Source of the DNA: Chloroflexota bacterium
GTDB taxonomy: Bacteria > Chloroflexota > Dehalococcoidia > SAR202 > UBA6927
DNA length: 34,873 nucleotides
Direction: 5' to 3'
Assembly (NCBI GenBank): GCA_002717725.1
Contig: PBBT01000003.1
Location: forward strand, 47,168-82,040
Positions within the stretch are counted from its first letter, which is position 1, and each line of letters begins with the position of its first letter. The notes under the pieces are model-generated. The model made no database searches, was not told where the DNA came from, and saw only the letters and a list, made by a program, of their open reading frames with translations. Position numbers and translations under genes: made by a program. Positions 8,341-16,840 of this stretch are shown piece after piece.

Positions 8341-9534
8341 TTATATTTTTAATGCTTCGAGTGCCGGCATTTGTCTTTCGGATAAAAAGTCTAAGGAAGC
8401 CCCTCCTCCGGTAGAAACATGGGAAAACTCTTCTAATAATTGCATTTTTTCAACTATATCAGCTGTAGATCCACCACCAACAATCGTGGAAATAGACTGT
8501 CTTAGAGAAGAAATTGCTTCTGCAATAGAAATTGTCCCATTACTGAATCTTTCATCCTCATATACACCCATTGGACCATTCCAAAAAATCGTATTAGCGC
8601 TTCTAAGCCTCATAGAGAAGTTTTTTACAGTCTTCGGACCAATATCCATTACCCTACCCTCTTTAGGTATGGATTTAATTGAGACAATTTTTACATTTTG
8701 TTCCTTCTCAGGGATTTCTACTTTAACATCACTAGGTAAAATTAATTCGCATTTTTTTGCATCTAGAGTTTTTAAAAACTCTTGCAATAGATCCAAACTA
8801 TCAGCATCTATAATTGACTGCCCTACTTCATATCCTTTTGCTTTCAAAAAAGTTGCTGCCATACCTCCTCCAATCATCAAATAATCCGCTTTCTTAGAAA
8901 TGCTTTCTATTACTTGAATCTTATCAGCAACTTTTGCTCCTCCCATTACAGCTACAAATGGATTTTTCGGTGAAGACATTAACTTCTGCAACACTTCTAT
9001 TTCCTGCATCATTAAAAATCCTGGCATAGATGGTAAATAATTTGTTACTCCCACCGTCGAAGCATGGGAACGATGTGCCACACCAAAAGCATCATTAACA
9101 AACAAATCAGCTAACGAAGCTAAAAAAGAGGAAAATTCATCTGAATTTTCCTCTTCCCCAGGATGGAATCTTAAATTGGGTAGCATTAAAATTTCACGCG
9201 ATTTTAACTCCTGAACACACTGGGTCACATGCTCAAAGTCAAAATGCTCTAATTTCTTAACAGATATTCCTAACAAATCAGAAAATCTATCTACAATAGG
9301 TTTTAAATCAAAATCTGTATCATACTTTCCTTTTGGACGTCCAAAATGTGAACACACAATAATTGAACAATCATTATCAAGCAAATAATTTATTGTAGGA
9401 ATACTAGAGAGTATCTTTAAATCACTTAACACTTTAGTAGGGCCCATAGAATACGGGACATTAAAATCCACTCGTATCAAAACTTTCAAGTTTTTAAGAT
9501 TAAAATCAATGAGTCTATTTTTTGGATTCAACAT
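8341..9534 (-). CDS. pgk: Phosphoglycerate kinase
   Basis: A 397-aa enzyme of normal length, making ATP from 1,3-bisphosphoglycerate in glycolysis. Conserved blocks seen are RVDFNVP (N-terminal substrate Asp/Asn), SHFGRPKG, LPNLRFHPGEE, GGAKVADKI, FWNGPMGVYE, and the C-terminal nucleotide loops VGGGSTADIV and STGGGASLDFL. It is third in the minus-strand operon, 16 nt after the polyprenyl synthase and 26 nt before tpiA. Confidence 0.98.
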   Translation of the reverse strand: MLNPKNRLIDFNLKNLKVLIRVDFNVPYSMGPTKVLSDLKILSSIPTINYLLDNDCSIIVCSHFGRPKGKYDTDFDLKPIVDRFSDLLGISVKKLEHFDFEHVTQCVQELKSREILMLPNLRFHPGEEENSDEFSSFLASLADLFVNDAFGVAHRSHASTVGVTNYLPSMPGFLMMQEIEVLQKLMSSPKNPFVAVMGGAKVADKIQVIESISKKADYLMIGGGMAATFLKAKGYEVGQSIIDADSLDLLQEFLKTLDAKKCELILPSDVKVEIPEKEQNVKIVSIKSIPKEGRVMDIGPKTVKNFSMRLRSANTIFWNGPMGVYEDERFSNGTISIAEAISSLRQSISTIVGGGSTADIVEKMQLLEEFSHVSTGGGASLDFLSERQMPALEALKI

Positions 9535-9550
9535 CTATTATCTCTAGGAT

Positions 9551-10573
9551 TTACTTAATTCCATTATCAATAATATTGTTAACGTATGAAGATGCGATCT
9601 CAAGTTTTTGGCTATCTTCAAAAATTTCCTTTAAACCCTTTTGACACTGGGATTTATAATCCTCTAACAAATTGAAACTTTGATTTTTTATATCCAAGTC
9701 TTCCAATATTTCACGGATTGATACAACATCTGATGATTCTAATACTCGTTTGAAGAAAATATCTCCCAATTTTCTTTTTTCACTTATTGAAGCCTTCGAC
9801 ATACCTATAACTACAGGTAGAATTTTCTTTTTATTGAGCAATTCAATATCAGATCCATCTGCCCAAATAATGTTAATATCTGTTGCAATCTGCAGCGCTA
9901 TACCAAGGGCATTTCCACAAGATGAAATAACGTTTAATTTCTCAGGGTTATTAGAATTTATAATATATCCTAATTGAAGCGCACACGAGAAAACCGACCC
10001 CAATCGATCGCCAGACATCTGCAAATAATTTTGTATATTCATATCAATTGATTCTTGAGCTTCAAGATCCAAATATCTTCCCTCACATGCCTTTAAAGTA
10101 GCCTGATCCAAAATGCTGAGCATCTGGAAAATATTTTCTGAAGGATATCCATCTTCGTGCATTTGTAATATTGTCAATCGTGCTAATGCGTGGAGACCAT
10201 CTCCAGCATTGATTGCTTGCGCCGGGCCCCATAACCACCAAACAGTATCGCGACCATTTCTCGATGGATTCCCAGATTGGATATCATCATGAATTTGTAA
10301 AAATTTGGAAATCATTTCAATAGAAACAGCAGGCTTTATTGCATCCTTAATTTGTGTATGATTACTGGAGGAAGCCAATAAACACAATACACCAAAAGGA
10401 TTGGATATCAGCTCATTACCCTTAAGAACTTCATCATTACCCACTGACAACTCTTCAACAGAATCATTCCATCCCATTTGATATTCAATAATTCTATAAA
10501 GAGGTAATTCTCTTTGATTAATCAAATCCCGAAGTTTTTGGTCAACAATCTGATTTAAGTCTTCAACGTGCAT
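9551..10573 (-). CDS. Polyprenyl diphosphate synthase family protein
   Basis: A 340-aa all-helical isoprenyl diphosphate synthase homologue (farnesyl/geranylgeranyl type). The first Asp-rich region is at 96-125 (HDDIQSGNPSRNGRDTVW, then AQAINAGD) and the second at 231-239 (TDINIIWAD). Compared with the DDxxD consensus, the first motif keeps DD but has Ser where the third Asp is expected. The second has Thr for the first Asp. Related proteins with an IWGD-type second motif occur in Chloroflexota, so the layout is a family trait. The losses may still change activity or metal binding. The start has AAGGA 6 nt upstream. It follows the TsaC-like gene by 10 nt. Chain length of the product cannot be told. 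Confidence 0.83.
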   Translation of the reverse strand: MHVEDLNQIVDQKLRDLINQRELPLYRIIEYQMGWNDSVEELSVGNDEVLKGNELISNPFGVLCLLASSSNHTQIKDAIKPAVSIEMISKFLQIHDDIQSGNPSRNGRDTVWWLWGPAQAINAGDGLHALARLTILQMHEDGYPSENIFQMLSILDQATLKACEGRYLDLEAQESIDMNIQNYLQMSGDRLGSVFSCALQLGYIINSNNPEKLNVISSCGNALGIALQIATDINIIWADGSDIELLNKKKILPVVIGMSKASISEKRKLGDIFFKRVLESSDVVSIREILEDLDIKNQSFNLLEDYKSQCQKGLKEIFEDSQKLEIASSYVNNIIDNGIK

Positions 10574-10583
10574 TCAATTTCCT

Positions 10584-11222
10584 TTATTTTATAAATCCAC
10601 TACCTAGGAATTCTTCAAGTTTTAACCTTGGAATTGATGCTTCCCTTAACAAAACCCAAGGTTCAGAAGTAACATCTAAAATAGTCGACGGTTGGAATTC
10701 TCTTTTTTTAGTTGGATGTTCGACTATAAAATCGATCTCGTCACCAAATTCTTCATATATAGACTTTGCGTCGTTAAATGGAGGTTCTCCACTCCTATTA
10801 ACACTCGTCCCTGTGATAGCAGAATTCATCCTTTCAGAAATTGCCCGGGGAATTGGATGGTCAGGTAAACGCAGTGCCACCGAAGGTAATCCTCCGCTTA
10901 CAATTTCTGAAACACCAGGGGTTTTTTTTACAATTAAAGTCAATGAGCCCGGCCAAAATTCATTTACAAGTGCTATGACATCATCATTTATTCCAACAGC
11001 GTAATTATTAATTTGTTGAACACTGCCTAACAACAGCGGAAGAGCCTGACTTTCACTTCGTCCTTTAATTTGAAAAACTTTTTCTACCGCGCTATCAATC
11101 GAAGACAAAACAGCAAGTCCATATATTGTATCTGTAGGGATAGCAATCAAGCCACCATTTTCAAGAATATTCGCGACTCTATCCAAATCAAAAAAAATGT
11201 TTCGTTCATTGAATCCAGACAT
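10584..11222 (-). CDS. L-threonylcarbamoyladenylate synthase (Sua5/YciO/YrdC family)
   Basis: A 212-aa protein of the single-domain TsaC/YwlC type. This family makes threonylcarbamoyl-AMP from threonine, bicarbonate and ATP for t6A37 modification of tRNAs reading ANN codons. Visible motifs are GGLIAIPTDTIYGLA (23-37), the KGRSESQALPLLL block (about 75-87), SVALRLPDHP and GTSVNRSGEPP. It lacks the C-terminal Sua5 domain. It is the first gene of the eight-gene minus-strand operon and divergent from guaA across 87 nt. GGAG lies 10 nt before the ATG. Confidence 0.93.
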   Translation of the reverse strand: MSGFNERNIFFDLDRVANILENGGLIAIPTDTIYGLAVLSSIDSAVEKVFQIKGRSESQALPLLLGSVQQINNYAVGINDDVIALVNEFWPGSLTLIVKKTPGVSEIVSGGLPSVALRLPDHPIPRAISERMNSAITGTSVNRSGEPPFNDAKSIYEEFGDEIDFIVEHPTKKREFQPSTILDVTSEPWVLLREASIPRLKLEEFLGSGFIK

Positions 11223-11252
11223 TCAATTATTACTCCATGAGAGTGTTAGTGT

Positions 11253-11258
11253 ATTATA
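11253..11258 (-). promoter_or_regulatory. Candidate -10 box for the tsaC-to-hflX operon
   Basis: A perfect TATAAT on the minus strand lies 31 nt upstream of the first operon gene, in the 87-nt divergent spacer with guaA. No convincing -35 hexamer lies 17 nt upstream, so this is a partial call. Confidence 0.35.
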
Positions 11259-11309
11259 CAATGAATCAATCTCAAACATACTAATCTCACAAAGAGAATT
11301 TTTAAATCC

Positions 11310-12872
11310 ATGGCTCCGTCAAGATCAACAATTCACAGTGAAACAATCTTCATAATAGACTTTGGATCTCAGTACAGTCACCTGATTGCGAGAAGAGTAA
11401 GAGAACAGAATGTCTATTGTGAAATAATCCCCCACACTACTTCTTGGGAATCAATTGGATCCATTTCTCCAAAAGGAATTATTTTGTCTGGAGGACCTGC
11501 GAGTGTATATGATGATAATTCTCCCCGAGCGCCTGAATGGGTATGGGAGAAAGGAATACCAGTTCTAGGAATTTGCTATGGAATGCAATTAATGGCCCAC
11601 CAATTGGGTGGGAAAGTCCTACCTGCAACAGAAAGGGAATTCGGACATGCAATCTTGAATCAAAACTCTGGAGACAACTTACTGTTTTCCGAGCTTCCTA
11701 ATTCACTTCCAGTATGGATGAGTCACGCTGACCGCATCTCACAAACCCCACCTGATTTCCACCCAATAGGCAACAGTGAAAATTCGCCCATTGCTGCAAT
11801 GTCTAATGGTAACAGTATGTATGGAATACAATTTCACCCTGAAGTAGCTCATACTCCTAATGGCTCTCAAATCATTGATAATTTCTTAAGAAAGATATGC
11901 CATTGCGAGGGGTTATGGACAGCCGGAAATTTTATTACTGAAAGTATTCAAAGAATTAAAACTCAAGTCAAAAATGGAAAAGTAATTTGTGCTCTATCAG
12001 GTGGTGTTGATTCTTCAGTTACTGCAGCTCTAATCCACGAAGCAATTGGCAAACAACTACACTGTGTTTTTGTTGATAATGGACTCATGAGACTTGAAGA
12101 ACCCGAAAGAGTTATAGATGTGTTCAACCGAAATTTGGATATCCAAATCATCCATTCAAAATCTGCATCTTTATTCCTTTCAGATCTCAAAGGAGTAACA
12201 GATCCAGAACAAAAAAGAATAATAATAGGCAAAAGATTTATCAAGGTTTTCGAAGACGAGGCTACCAAATTAGGCAAAGTTGATTTTCTTGCTCAAGGAA
12301 CTCTCTATCCTGACGTAATTGAAAGTGAAACTGCAGAATCAGGAACCTCGGCAAAAATCAAAACCCATCACAATGTTGGAGGACTACCTGAACACATGGA
12401 ATTGGAATTGGTTGAACCTCTAAGATATCTATTTAAAGATGAGGTTCGAAAAATTGGATTGGGGCTCGGCCTCCCTGAAGAAATGGTATTCAGACAACCA
12501 TTTCCTGGGCCAGGACTAGCAATCAGAATAATGGGAGAGGTAACAGAAAACAAACTACATACTCTTCGACTTTCTGATTGGGTAGTAATGGATGAAATTA
12601 AGAACAACAATCTATACAACGAACTCTGGCAAAGTTTTGCAGTTTTACTTGAAACTCGTACAGTCGGAGTAATGGGAGATGAAAGAACCTACGGAAACGT
12701 AGTTGCAATAAGGGCTGTTACAAGCGAAGATGCAATGACATCAGACTGGGCTCGCATACCCAATGATGTTTTAGCAAAAATGAGTAATAGAATTGTTAAC
12801 GAAGTCCCCAATGCAACCCGAGTGGTATACGACATTACCAGCAAACCACCTGGAACAATTGAGTGGGAATAA
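11310..12872 (+). CDS. guaA: GMP synthase (glutamine-hydrolysing)
   Basis: A 520-aa two-domain enzyme converting XMP to GMP with glutamine and ATP. The N-terminal class I glutamine amidotransferase domain has nucleophile Cys89 (GICYGMQL) and His176/Glu178 (FHPEVAHT). The ATP-pyrophosphatase domain has the PP-loop SGGVDSS (230-236). The C-terminal dimerisation domain ends with the conserved ITSKPPGTIEWE. It heads the plus-strand purine run, with the kinase gene 21 nt downstream. The Shine-Dalgarno is weak. I see no purine riboswitch in the 87-nt leader. Confidence 0.98.
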   Translation: MAPSRSTIHSETIFIIDFGSQYSHLIARRVREQNVYCEIIPHTTSWESIGSISPKGIILSGGPASVYDDNSPRAPEWVWEKGIPVLGICYGMQLMAHQLGGKVLPATEREFGHAILNQNSGDNLLFSELPNSLPVWMSHADRISQTPPDFHPIGNSENSPIAAMSNGNSMYGIQFHPEVAHTPNGSQIIDNFLRKICHCEGLWTAGNFITESIQRIKTQVKNGKVICALSGGVDSSVTAALIHEAIGKQLHCVFVDNGLMRLEEPERVIDVFNRNLDIQIIHSKSASLFLSDLKGVTDPEQKRIIIGKRFIKVFEDEATKLGKVDFLAQGTLYPDVIESETAESGTSAKIKTHHNVGGLPEHMELELVEPLRYLFKDEVRKIGLGLGLPEEMVFRQPFPGPGLAIRIMGEVTENKLHTLRLSDWVVMDEIKNNNLYNELWQSFAVLLETRTVGVMGDERTYGNVVAIRAVTSEDAMTSDWARIPNDVLAKMSNRIVNEVPNATRVVYDITSKPPGTIEWE

Positions 12873-12893
12873 AGTGAATGGAATCTATAACTG

Positions 12894-13433
12894 ATGAAAA
12901 AAGTATGGATTTTCAGTGGTATCCCAGCATCTGGGAAAACTACTACTGCAAAAGAATTTGCAAAAAAGTTTCCTAAGGCTGCTGTAATAAGTAGAGATGA
13001 CTTGCAAGACCAAATTGTCTCAGGCAATGTACGTCCAAATGCTTTGCCAAAAGAAGAAGCTTGTTTCCAGACCGATATGAATATTCGAAACCAATGCGCT
13101 TTAGCTCAATCCTACCTACAGCATGGTTTTATACCAATATGTGACGATGTGGTAGGAGAAAATCAGTTAGCTATATACAAAGAATTACTCAAGAATAATC
13201 AAATTCATCTTGTTACCCTTAATCCACATTTAGATTTGGCAAAAAAAAGAGATAAACAGAGAAATAATGAATCACGATTTTATTTTCAACAAAACCAAAT
13301 TAAAAGGGGTGAACTATTACAAAATTTAGTATTAACTGTATCCAATCAAGGTCTATGGATTGACAATTCAACAATATCTGTAGAAGAGACGGTTGATTAT
13401 ATACTTAAAAATGTAGAGAAATGTATTGTATAG
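12894..13433 (+). CDS. P-loop kinase-like NTPase
   Basis: A 179-aa protein with Walker A GIPASGKT (9-16) right after the first strand, an SRDDLQ segment after strand 2 and a conserved D-D-V (about 78-80). This is the fold of small AAA_33/zeta-toxin/polynucleotide-kinase-like phosphotransferases. The substrate is not evident. It lies between guaA and a MazG-like gene inside a purine run, which would suit a nucleotide- or RNA-end-modifying role, but that is inference. No antitoxin-like partner lies beside it, which argues against a zeta toxin. Confidence 0.72.
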   Translation: MKKVWIFSGIPASGKTTTAKEFAKKFPKAAVISRDDLQDQIVSGNVRPNALPKEEACFQTDMNIRNQCALAQSYLQHGFIPICDDVVGENQLAIYKELLKNNQIHLVTLNPHLDLAKKRDKQRNNESRFYFQQNQIKRGELLQNLVLTVSNQGLWIDNSTISVEETVDYILKNVEKCIV

Positions 13434-13466
13434 GAATACGTATGAAAAAATTCAATGAGGTTCAAA

Positions 13467-13853
13467 ATGCAGACACTGAGTAAAACAGCATTTGCTGAAT
13501 ATATTACTGAAATTGCATTAAGTGTATATGATTTCCACGAACGATTTAATCTTCCTGCAGTAGATTCTTCGAATAATGAAGAATTAGGTCTTAAAATCCT
13601 AAGAGATAGACTTGTATTGTTGAATGAGGAAATTGGAGAACAAGCTTGGGAACTCAATCGCAGTAGATTTAATGAAGCTGTTGTGGAGTCAGCAGATGTT
13701 GCATTCATTGCTATAGGTACATTATGTAGTCTTGGAATATTGGCAAAATCCGCAGCAATTTCTGTTAAAAACAATAACGACTCAAAATCAAGTTCAACTC
13801 ATCATATTGATTCAAGATCAGGAAAGCTAATCAAAACCAAAAACCAATCATGA
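13467..13853 (+). CDS. MazG-like nucleotide pyrophosphohydrolase
   Basis: An all-alpha NTP pyrophosphohydrolase of the MazG/dUTPase-2 type, with metal-binding motifs NEEIGEQAWEL and EAVVESADVAFIA forming the ExxE...ExxD pattern. Such enzymes hydrolyse non-canonical NTPs to NMPs. I start it at the ATG at 13467 (128 aa) because GAGG lies exactly 6 nt upstream. The ATG at 13455 would add four residues and would contain that Shine-Dalgarno. The C-terminal 30 residues (NNNDSKSSSTHH) look disordered. The stop overlaps the purD start (ATGA), so the two are coupled. Confidence 0.78.
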   Translation: MQTLSKTAFAEYITEIALSVYDFHERFNLPAVDSSNNEELGLKILRDRLVLLNEEIGEQAWELNRSRFNEAVVESADVAFIAIGTLCSLGILAKSAAISVKNNNDSKSSSTHHIDSRSGKLIKTKNQS

Positions 13854-15121
13854 AAATTCTCATTATAGGAAACGGAGCGCGCGAACATGCGATTGGATGG
13901 AACCTCTTGAATAGTCCATCCAATCATGATATTTTCGTTGCCCCTGGAAATGCAGGTACCAATCAGTTTGCAAAAAATATTGAAATAGATTCAAACAATA
14001 TTCCTGAATTATTAGATTTTGCAAAATCTCTTCCTGCAGACTTAACCATTGTAGGTCCAGAAATTCCTCTATCAAACGGAATCGTAGATGAATTTCAAAA
14101 ATACGAATTACCAATTTTCGGACCATCAGCTAAAGCTTCTATGATTGAAAGTAGTAAATCTTATGCAAAAAGAATAATGACCTCCGCCGGTGTACCGACC
14201 GCCAAATCACAAGTATTCACATCTCAATCAAAAATAACAGAATTCTTGACAAATTGTTCTGCTCCTGTAGTGATCAAAGCTGATGGCCTTGCCGCAGGCA
14301 AAGGCGTGATAATAGCGCAATCAAAACAAGAAATTGATAATGCAATTACAGAAATGTTTGTAAATCGATCTTTTGGCGAAGCTTCAGACAAAGTACTCGT
14401 AGAAGAATTCCTAGAAGGAAATGAAGTTAGTATTTTTGGGTTTGTTGATGGAGAAAAAGTTTCTTCATTAGTTCCAGCATGTGACTACAAAAAAATATTC
14501 GAAAACGATCTTGGACCTAATACTGGTGGAATGGGAGCTTATAGCCCCCCTCCAATTTGGTCTAAACAACTTGAAAATTCAATCAGAGAAACTATCTTCT
14601 TACCTGTTGCTAAGGAATTAGTAAATAATCAAAACCCTTACAAAGGATTGCTTTATGCTGGATTAATGATCACTAAGAACGGTCCTATGGTTATTGAATT
14701 TAATTGTAGATTCGGAGATCCTGAAGCACAAGTAATTCTACCCAGAATGAAGTCAGATCTTGCGAAATTATGCCTTGATATCGCTAACGGCAATCTCATC
14801 CAAAACCAACCTATAGAATGGGATCCAGATCCAGCTGTGACTGTTGTAATAGCAAGTGGAGGTTATCCCGAAAATTATACAATTGGACATGAAATTTCTG
14901 GACTAAAAAAATCAACAAATCAAGTCATGGTCTTTCATGCAGGAACACAATTAAATCAAGATGGGAAAATTGTTACTTCTGGCGGAAGAGTCCTGTCGAT
15001 TACGGCTAAAGGTTCATCTTTTGAATCAGCAAGAAATTTAGCCTATACAGAAATTGAATCAATCAATTTCAAAAATGCCTATTACAGAACAGATATAGCC
15101 TCAAAAATATTAGAAGGTTGA
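13850..15121 (+). CDS. purD: Phosphoribosylamine-glycine ligase (GAR synthetase)
   Basis: A 423-aa ATP-grasp enzyme, step 2 of purine synthesis (phosphoribosylamine + glycine + ATP to GAR). The N-terminal domain starts MKILIIGNGAREHAIGW. The ATP-grasp core has IKADGLAAGKGVIIA and LGPNTGGMGAYSP. Metal ligands sit in EFNCRFGDPEAQ, followed by the C-terminal domain (ASGGYPENY, TSGGRVLS). It overlaps the MazG-like gene by 4 nt, and its stop region abuts the next gene. Confidence 0.98.
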   Translation: MKILIIGNGAREHAIGWNLLNSPSNHDIFVAPGNAGTNQFAKNIEIDSNNIPELLDFAKSLPADLTIVGPEIPLSNGIVDEFQKYELPIFGPSAKASMIESSKSYAKRIMTSAGVPTAKSQVFTSQSKITEFLTNCSAPVVIKADGLAAGKGVIIAQSKQEIDNAITEMFVNRSFGEASDKVLVEEFLEGNEVSIFGFVDGEKVSSLVPACDYKKIFENDLGPNTGGMGAYSPPPIWSKQLENSIRETIFLPVAKELVNNQNPYKGLLYAGLMITKNGPMVIEFNCRFGDPEAQVILPRMKSDLAKLCLDIANGNLIQNQPIEWDPDPAVTVVIASGGYPENYTIGHEISGLKKSTNQVMVFHAGTQLNQDGKIVTSGGRVLSITAKGSSFESARNLAYTEIESINFKNAYYRTDIASKILEG

Positions 15122-15129
15122 TAATCGAG

Positions 15130-16314
15130 ATGAAAAATATTCTAGAGAATTCTATAAATTCAGGCTCCTTAATATTGCCAACCGACAAGAAATTTTCCAG
15201 TATCGTAGATTTATCTAAAACGTTAGCAAAACTCTCAGGAAATCAATTTTCTATTAAAAACGAAGATAGAAAATCTGATGAATTACTAAAAATGATTGGA
15301 ATACCTGAGCACTTAGTTTTTGTGATCATAGATGGACTTGGAATGAACATTCTCAGAAATTTAGACTCTAATAACTTTTTAAACACAAACTTAAAATCAG
15401 AATTACTAACGGTTTTCCCTAGTTCTACACCTGTCGCACTTACTAGCTTTTCCACCGGGCTTTGGCCTTCGGAACATGGAATCACTAATTGGTTCACTTA
15501 TCTACCAGAAATAAACAAAGTTTCAACCATTATCCATTTTTCCACCAGAACAGAAGGGAAAAACCTTGCTGAATTTGGGCTTACGCCAAAAGATGTATAC
15601 AAATTTTCTTCTATCATCGAAAATTCTACATACGATGCGAAATCTATTCTACCCTCATACATCGCAAACAGTGAATTCTCTCTACATTGGCAAAGTCCTT
15701 CAATTCCGTACGAAAAATTCTCCGATGGTATAAATATCACGATAGACCAAATTAAACGCGCAAAAAACAGATCTTTTACACTTCTATATTCGCCTATTGT
15801 TGATGCAACAGCACATCAAAAAGGGGTTTATCACGAAGACACAATAAAAGCAGCTCAAAAAATCAACAATGAACTCGATCGATTGTATTCGACTATAAAT
15901 GGACAAGCCAAAATAATAGTTACTGCTGATCATGGACTATTAGACATCCCTAAAAACAAGATCTTTACTATTCCGAACAATGAACTTAAAAAGTGTATAA
16001 ACAAAGAGCCTTGGGGAGATATGAGAGCAGTTTTCTTTGATGTTAAAAAATCGAAAACTGAAGAATTTCAAAATTTACTATTGAAATCCACTAAGGAAAA
16101 TTTTGCCTTATTAACTATTGATGAAGTAGTGAAAATGGGTTTATTCGGACCAAATCAATTTTCTTCAATAGCGAAATCTAGAATTGGTACACATTTAGCA
16201 ATTTCACTTGGGGAATCAATAATTTCATATAAAGAAGCTCCTTATGAGAATATGGTCGGTGCACATTCAGGTATTACTCCTGAAGAATTATTTGTCCCTT
16301 TAATAATTGCTTAA
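15130..16314 (+). CDS. Type I phosphodiesterase / nucleotide pyrophosphatase-like enzyme
   Basis: About 394 aa with the alkaline-phosphatase fold of PF01663. Metal-binding Asp lies in VIIDGLGMN. The nucleophile region is VFPSSTPVALTSFSTGLWPSEHGI. Further metal ligands sit in PIVDATAHQKG, TADHGLLD and GAHSG. It has no signal peptide, so it is probably cytoplasmic. The substrate is unknown: hydrolysis of a nucleotide or phosphodiester is plausible given its place between purD and purE. The frame also opens at a TTG (15118) overlapping the purD stop. I prefer the ATG at 15130, which has AGAAGG 12 nt upstream. Confidence 0.82.
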   Translation: MKNILENSINSGSLILPTDKKFSSIVDLSKTLAKLSGNQFSIKNEDRKSDELLKMIGIPEHLVFVIIDGLGMNILRNLDSNNFLNTNLKSELLTVFPSSTPVALTSFSTGLWPSEHGITNWFTYLPEINKVSTIIHFSTRTEGKNLAEFGLTPKDVYKFSSIIENSTYDAKSILPSYIANSEFSLHWQSPSIPYEKFSDGINITIDQIKRAKNRSFTLLYSPIVDATAHQKGVYHEDTIKAAQKINNELDRLYSTINGQAKIIVTADHGLLDIPKNKIFTIPNNELKKCINKEPWGDMRAVFFDVKKSKTEEFQNLLLKSTKENFALLTIDEVVKMGLFGPNQFSSIAKSRIGTHLAISLGESIISYKEAPYENMVGAHSGITPEELFVPLIIA

Positions 16315-16316
16315 AA

Positions 16317-16345
16317 TTGGATATAGTTCAAATAGTATCTAATAT
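16317..16345 (+). promoter_or_regulatory. Candidate internal promoter before purE
   Basis: TTGGAT (16317-16322) and TAATAT (16340-16345) are separated by exactly 17 nt, in the 67-nt gap before purE. This is the largest gap in the first half of the purine run. The hexamers match the sigma-70 consensus only partly. Confidence 0.4.
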
Positions 16346-16381
16346 TTAATATATAACCAAAAACTTTAATAGGAGATTTTT

Positions 16382-16837
16382 ATGCCGTTAGTAGGTGTTG
16401 TAATGGGAAGTGCGTCTGACAAAGAGCTTGTGCAAAACACTGTAGATGTACTTGACCAAATGGGAATAGAAAATGAAGTCATAGTCGCGTCTGCGCATCG
16501 TACACCAGAGAAAGTTGCCGAATATGGAAAGACTGCGCGCGATAGAGGGATTGAAGTAATCATTGCAGCCGCAGGAGGATCTGCAGGCCTTCCTGGAGTG
16601 TTAGCATCTTGGACCACCTTGCCAATTATTGGTGTACCTCTTCCTTCTAGTGATCTCGGTGGAATTGATTCGCTGCATGCAATAGCTCAAATGCCTCCTG
16701 GAATTCCCGTTGCATGTGTGGCTGTCGGATCATGGGGAGCAAGAAATTCTGCATTCCTTGCAGCGCAAATCTTAGGATTACACCACGAAAAAATCCGCCA
16801 AGCTTATGACCAATACCGAGAAAACATGAAAAAATAA
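16382..16837 (+). CDS. purE: N5-carboxyaminoimidazole ribonucleotide mutase
   Basis: A 151-aa class I PurE that moves the carboxyl of N5-CAIR to give CAIR. It shows MGSASDKE near the N-terminus, the active-site SAHRTPEK (about 39-46), AAAGGSAGLPGVLAS and the QMPPGIPVACVAVG block. AGGAG lies 7 nt before the ATG. Class I PurE needs PurK (N5-CAIR synthetase) elsewhere, and none is in the window. purB begins 3 nt after the stop. Confidence 0.98.
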   Translation: MPLVGVVMGSASDKELVQNTVDVLDQMGIENEVIVASAHRTPEKVAEYGKTARDRGIEVIIAAAGGSAGLPGVLASWTTLPIIGVPLPSSDLGGIDSLHAIAQMPPGIPVACVAVGSWGARNSAFLAAQILGLHHEKIRQAYDQYRENMKK

Positions 16838-16840
16838 ATT

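Noticed and set aside
11223..11309. Purine or guanidine-type riboswitch before guaA
   Set aside because: The 87-nt divergent spacer shows no conserved junction or paired elements of known riboswitches.
12894..13433. Zeta-type toxin of a toxin-antitoxin pair
   Set aside because: No small antitoxin gene is adjacent. The neighbours are purine genes, so a metabolic kinase is more likely.
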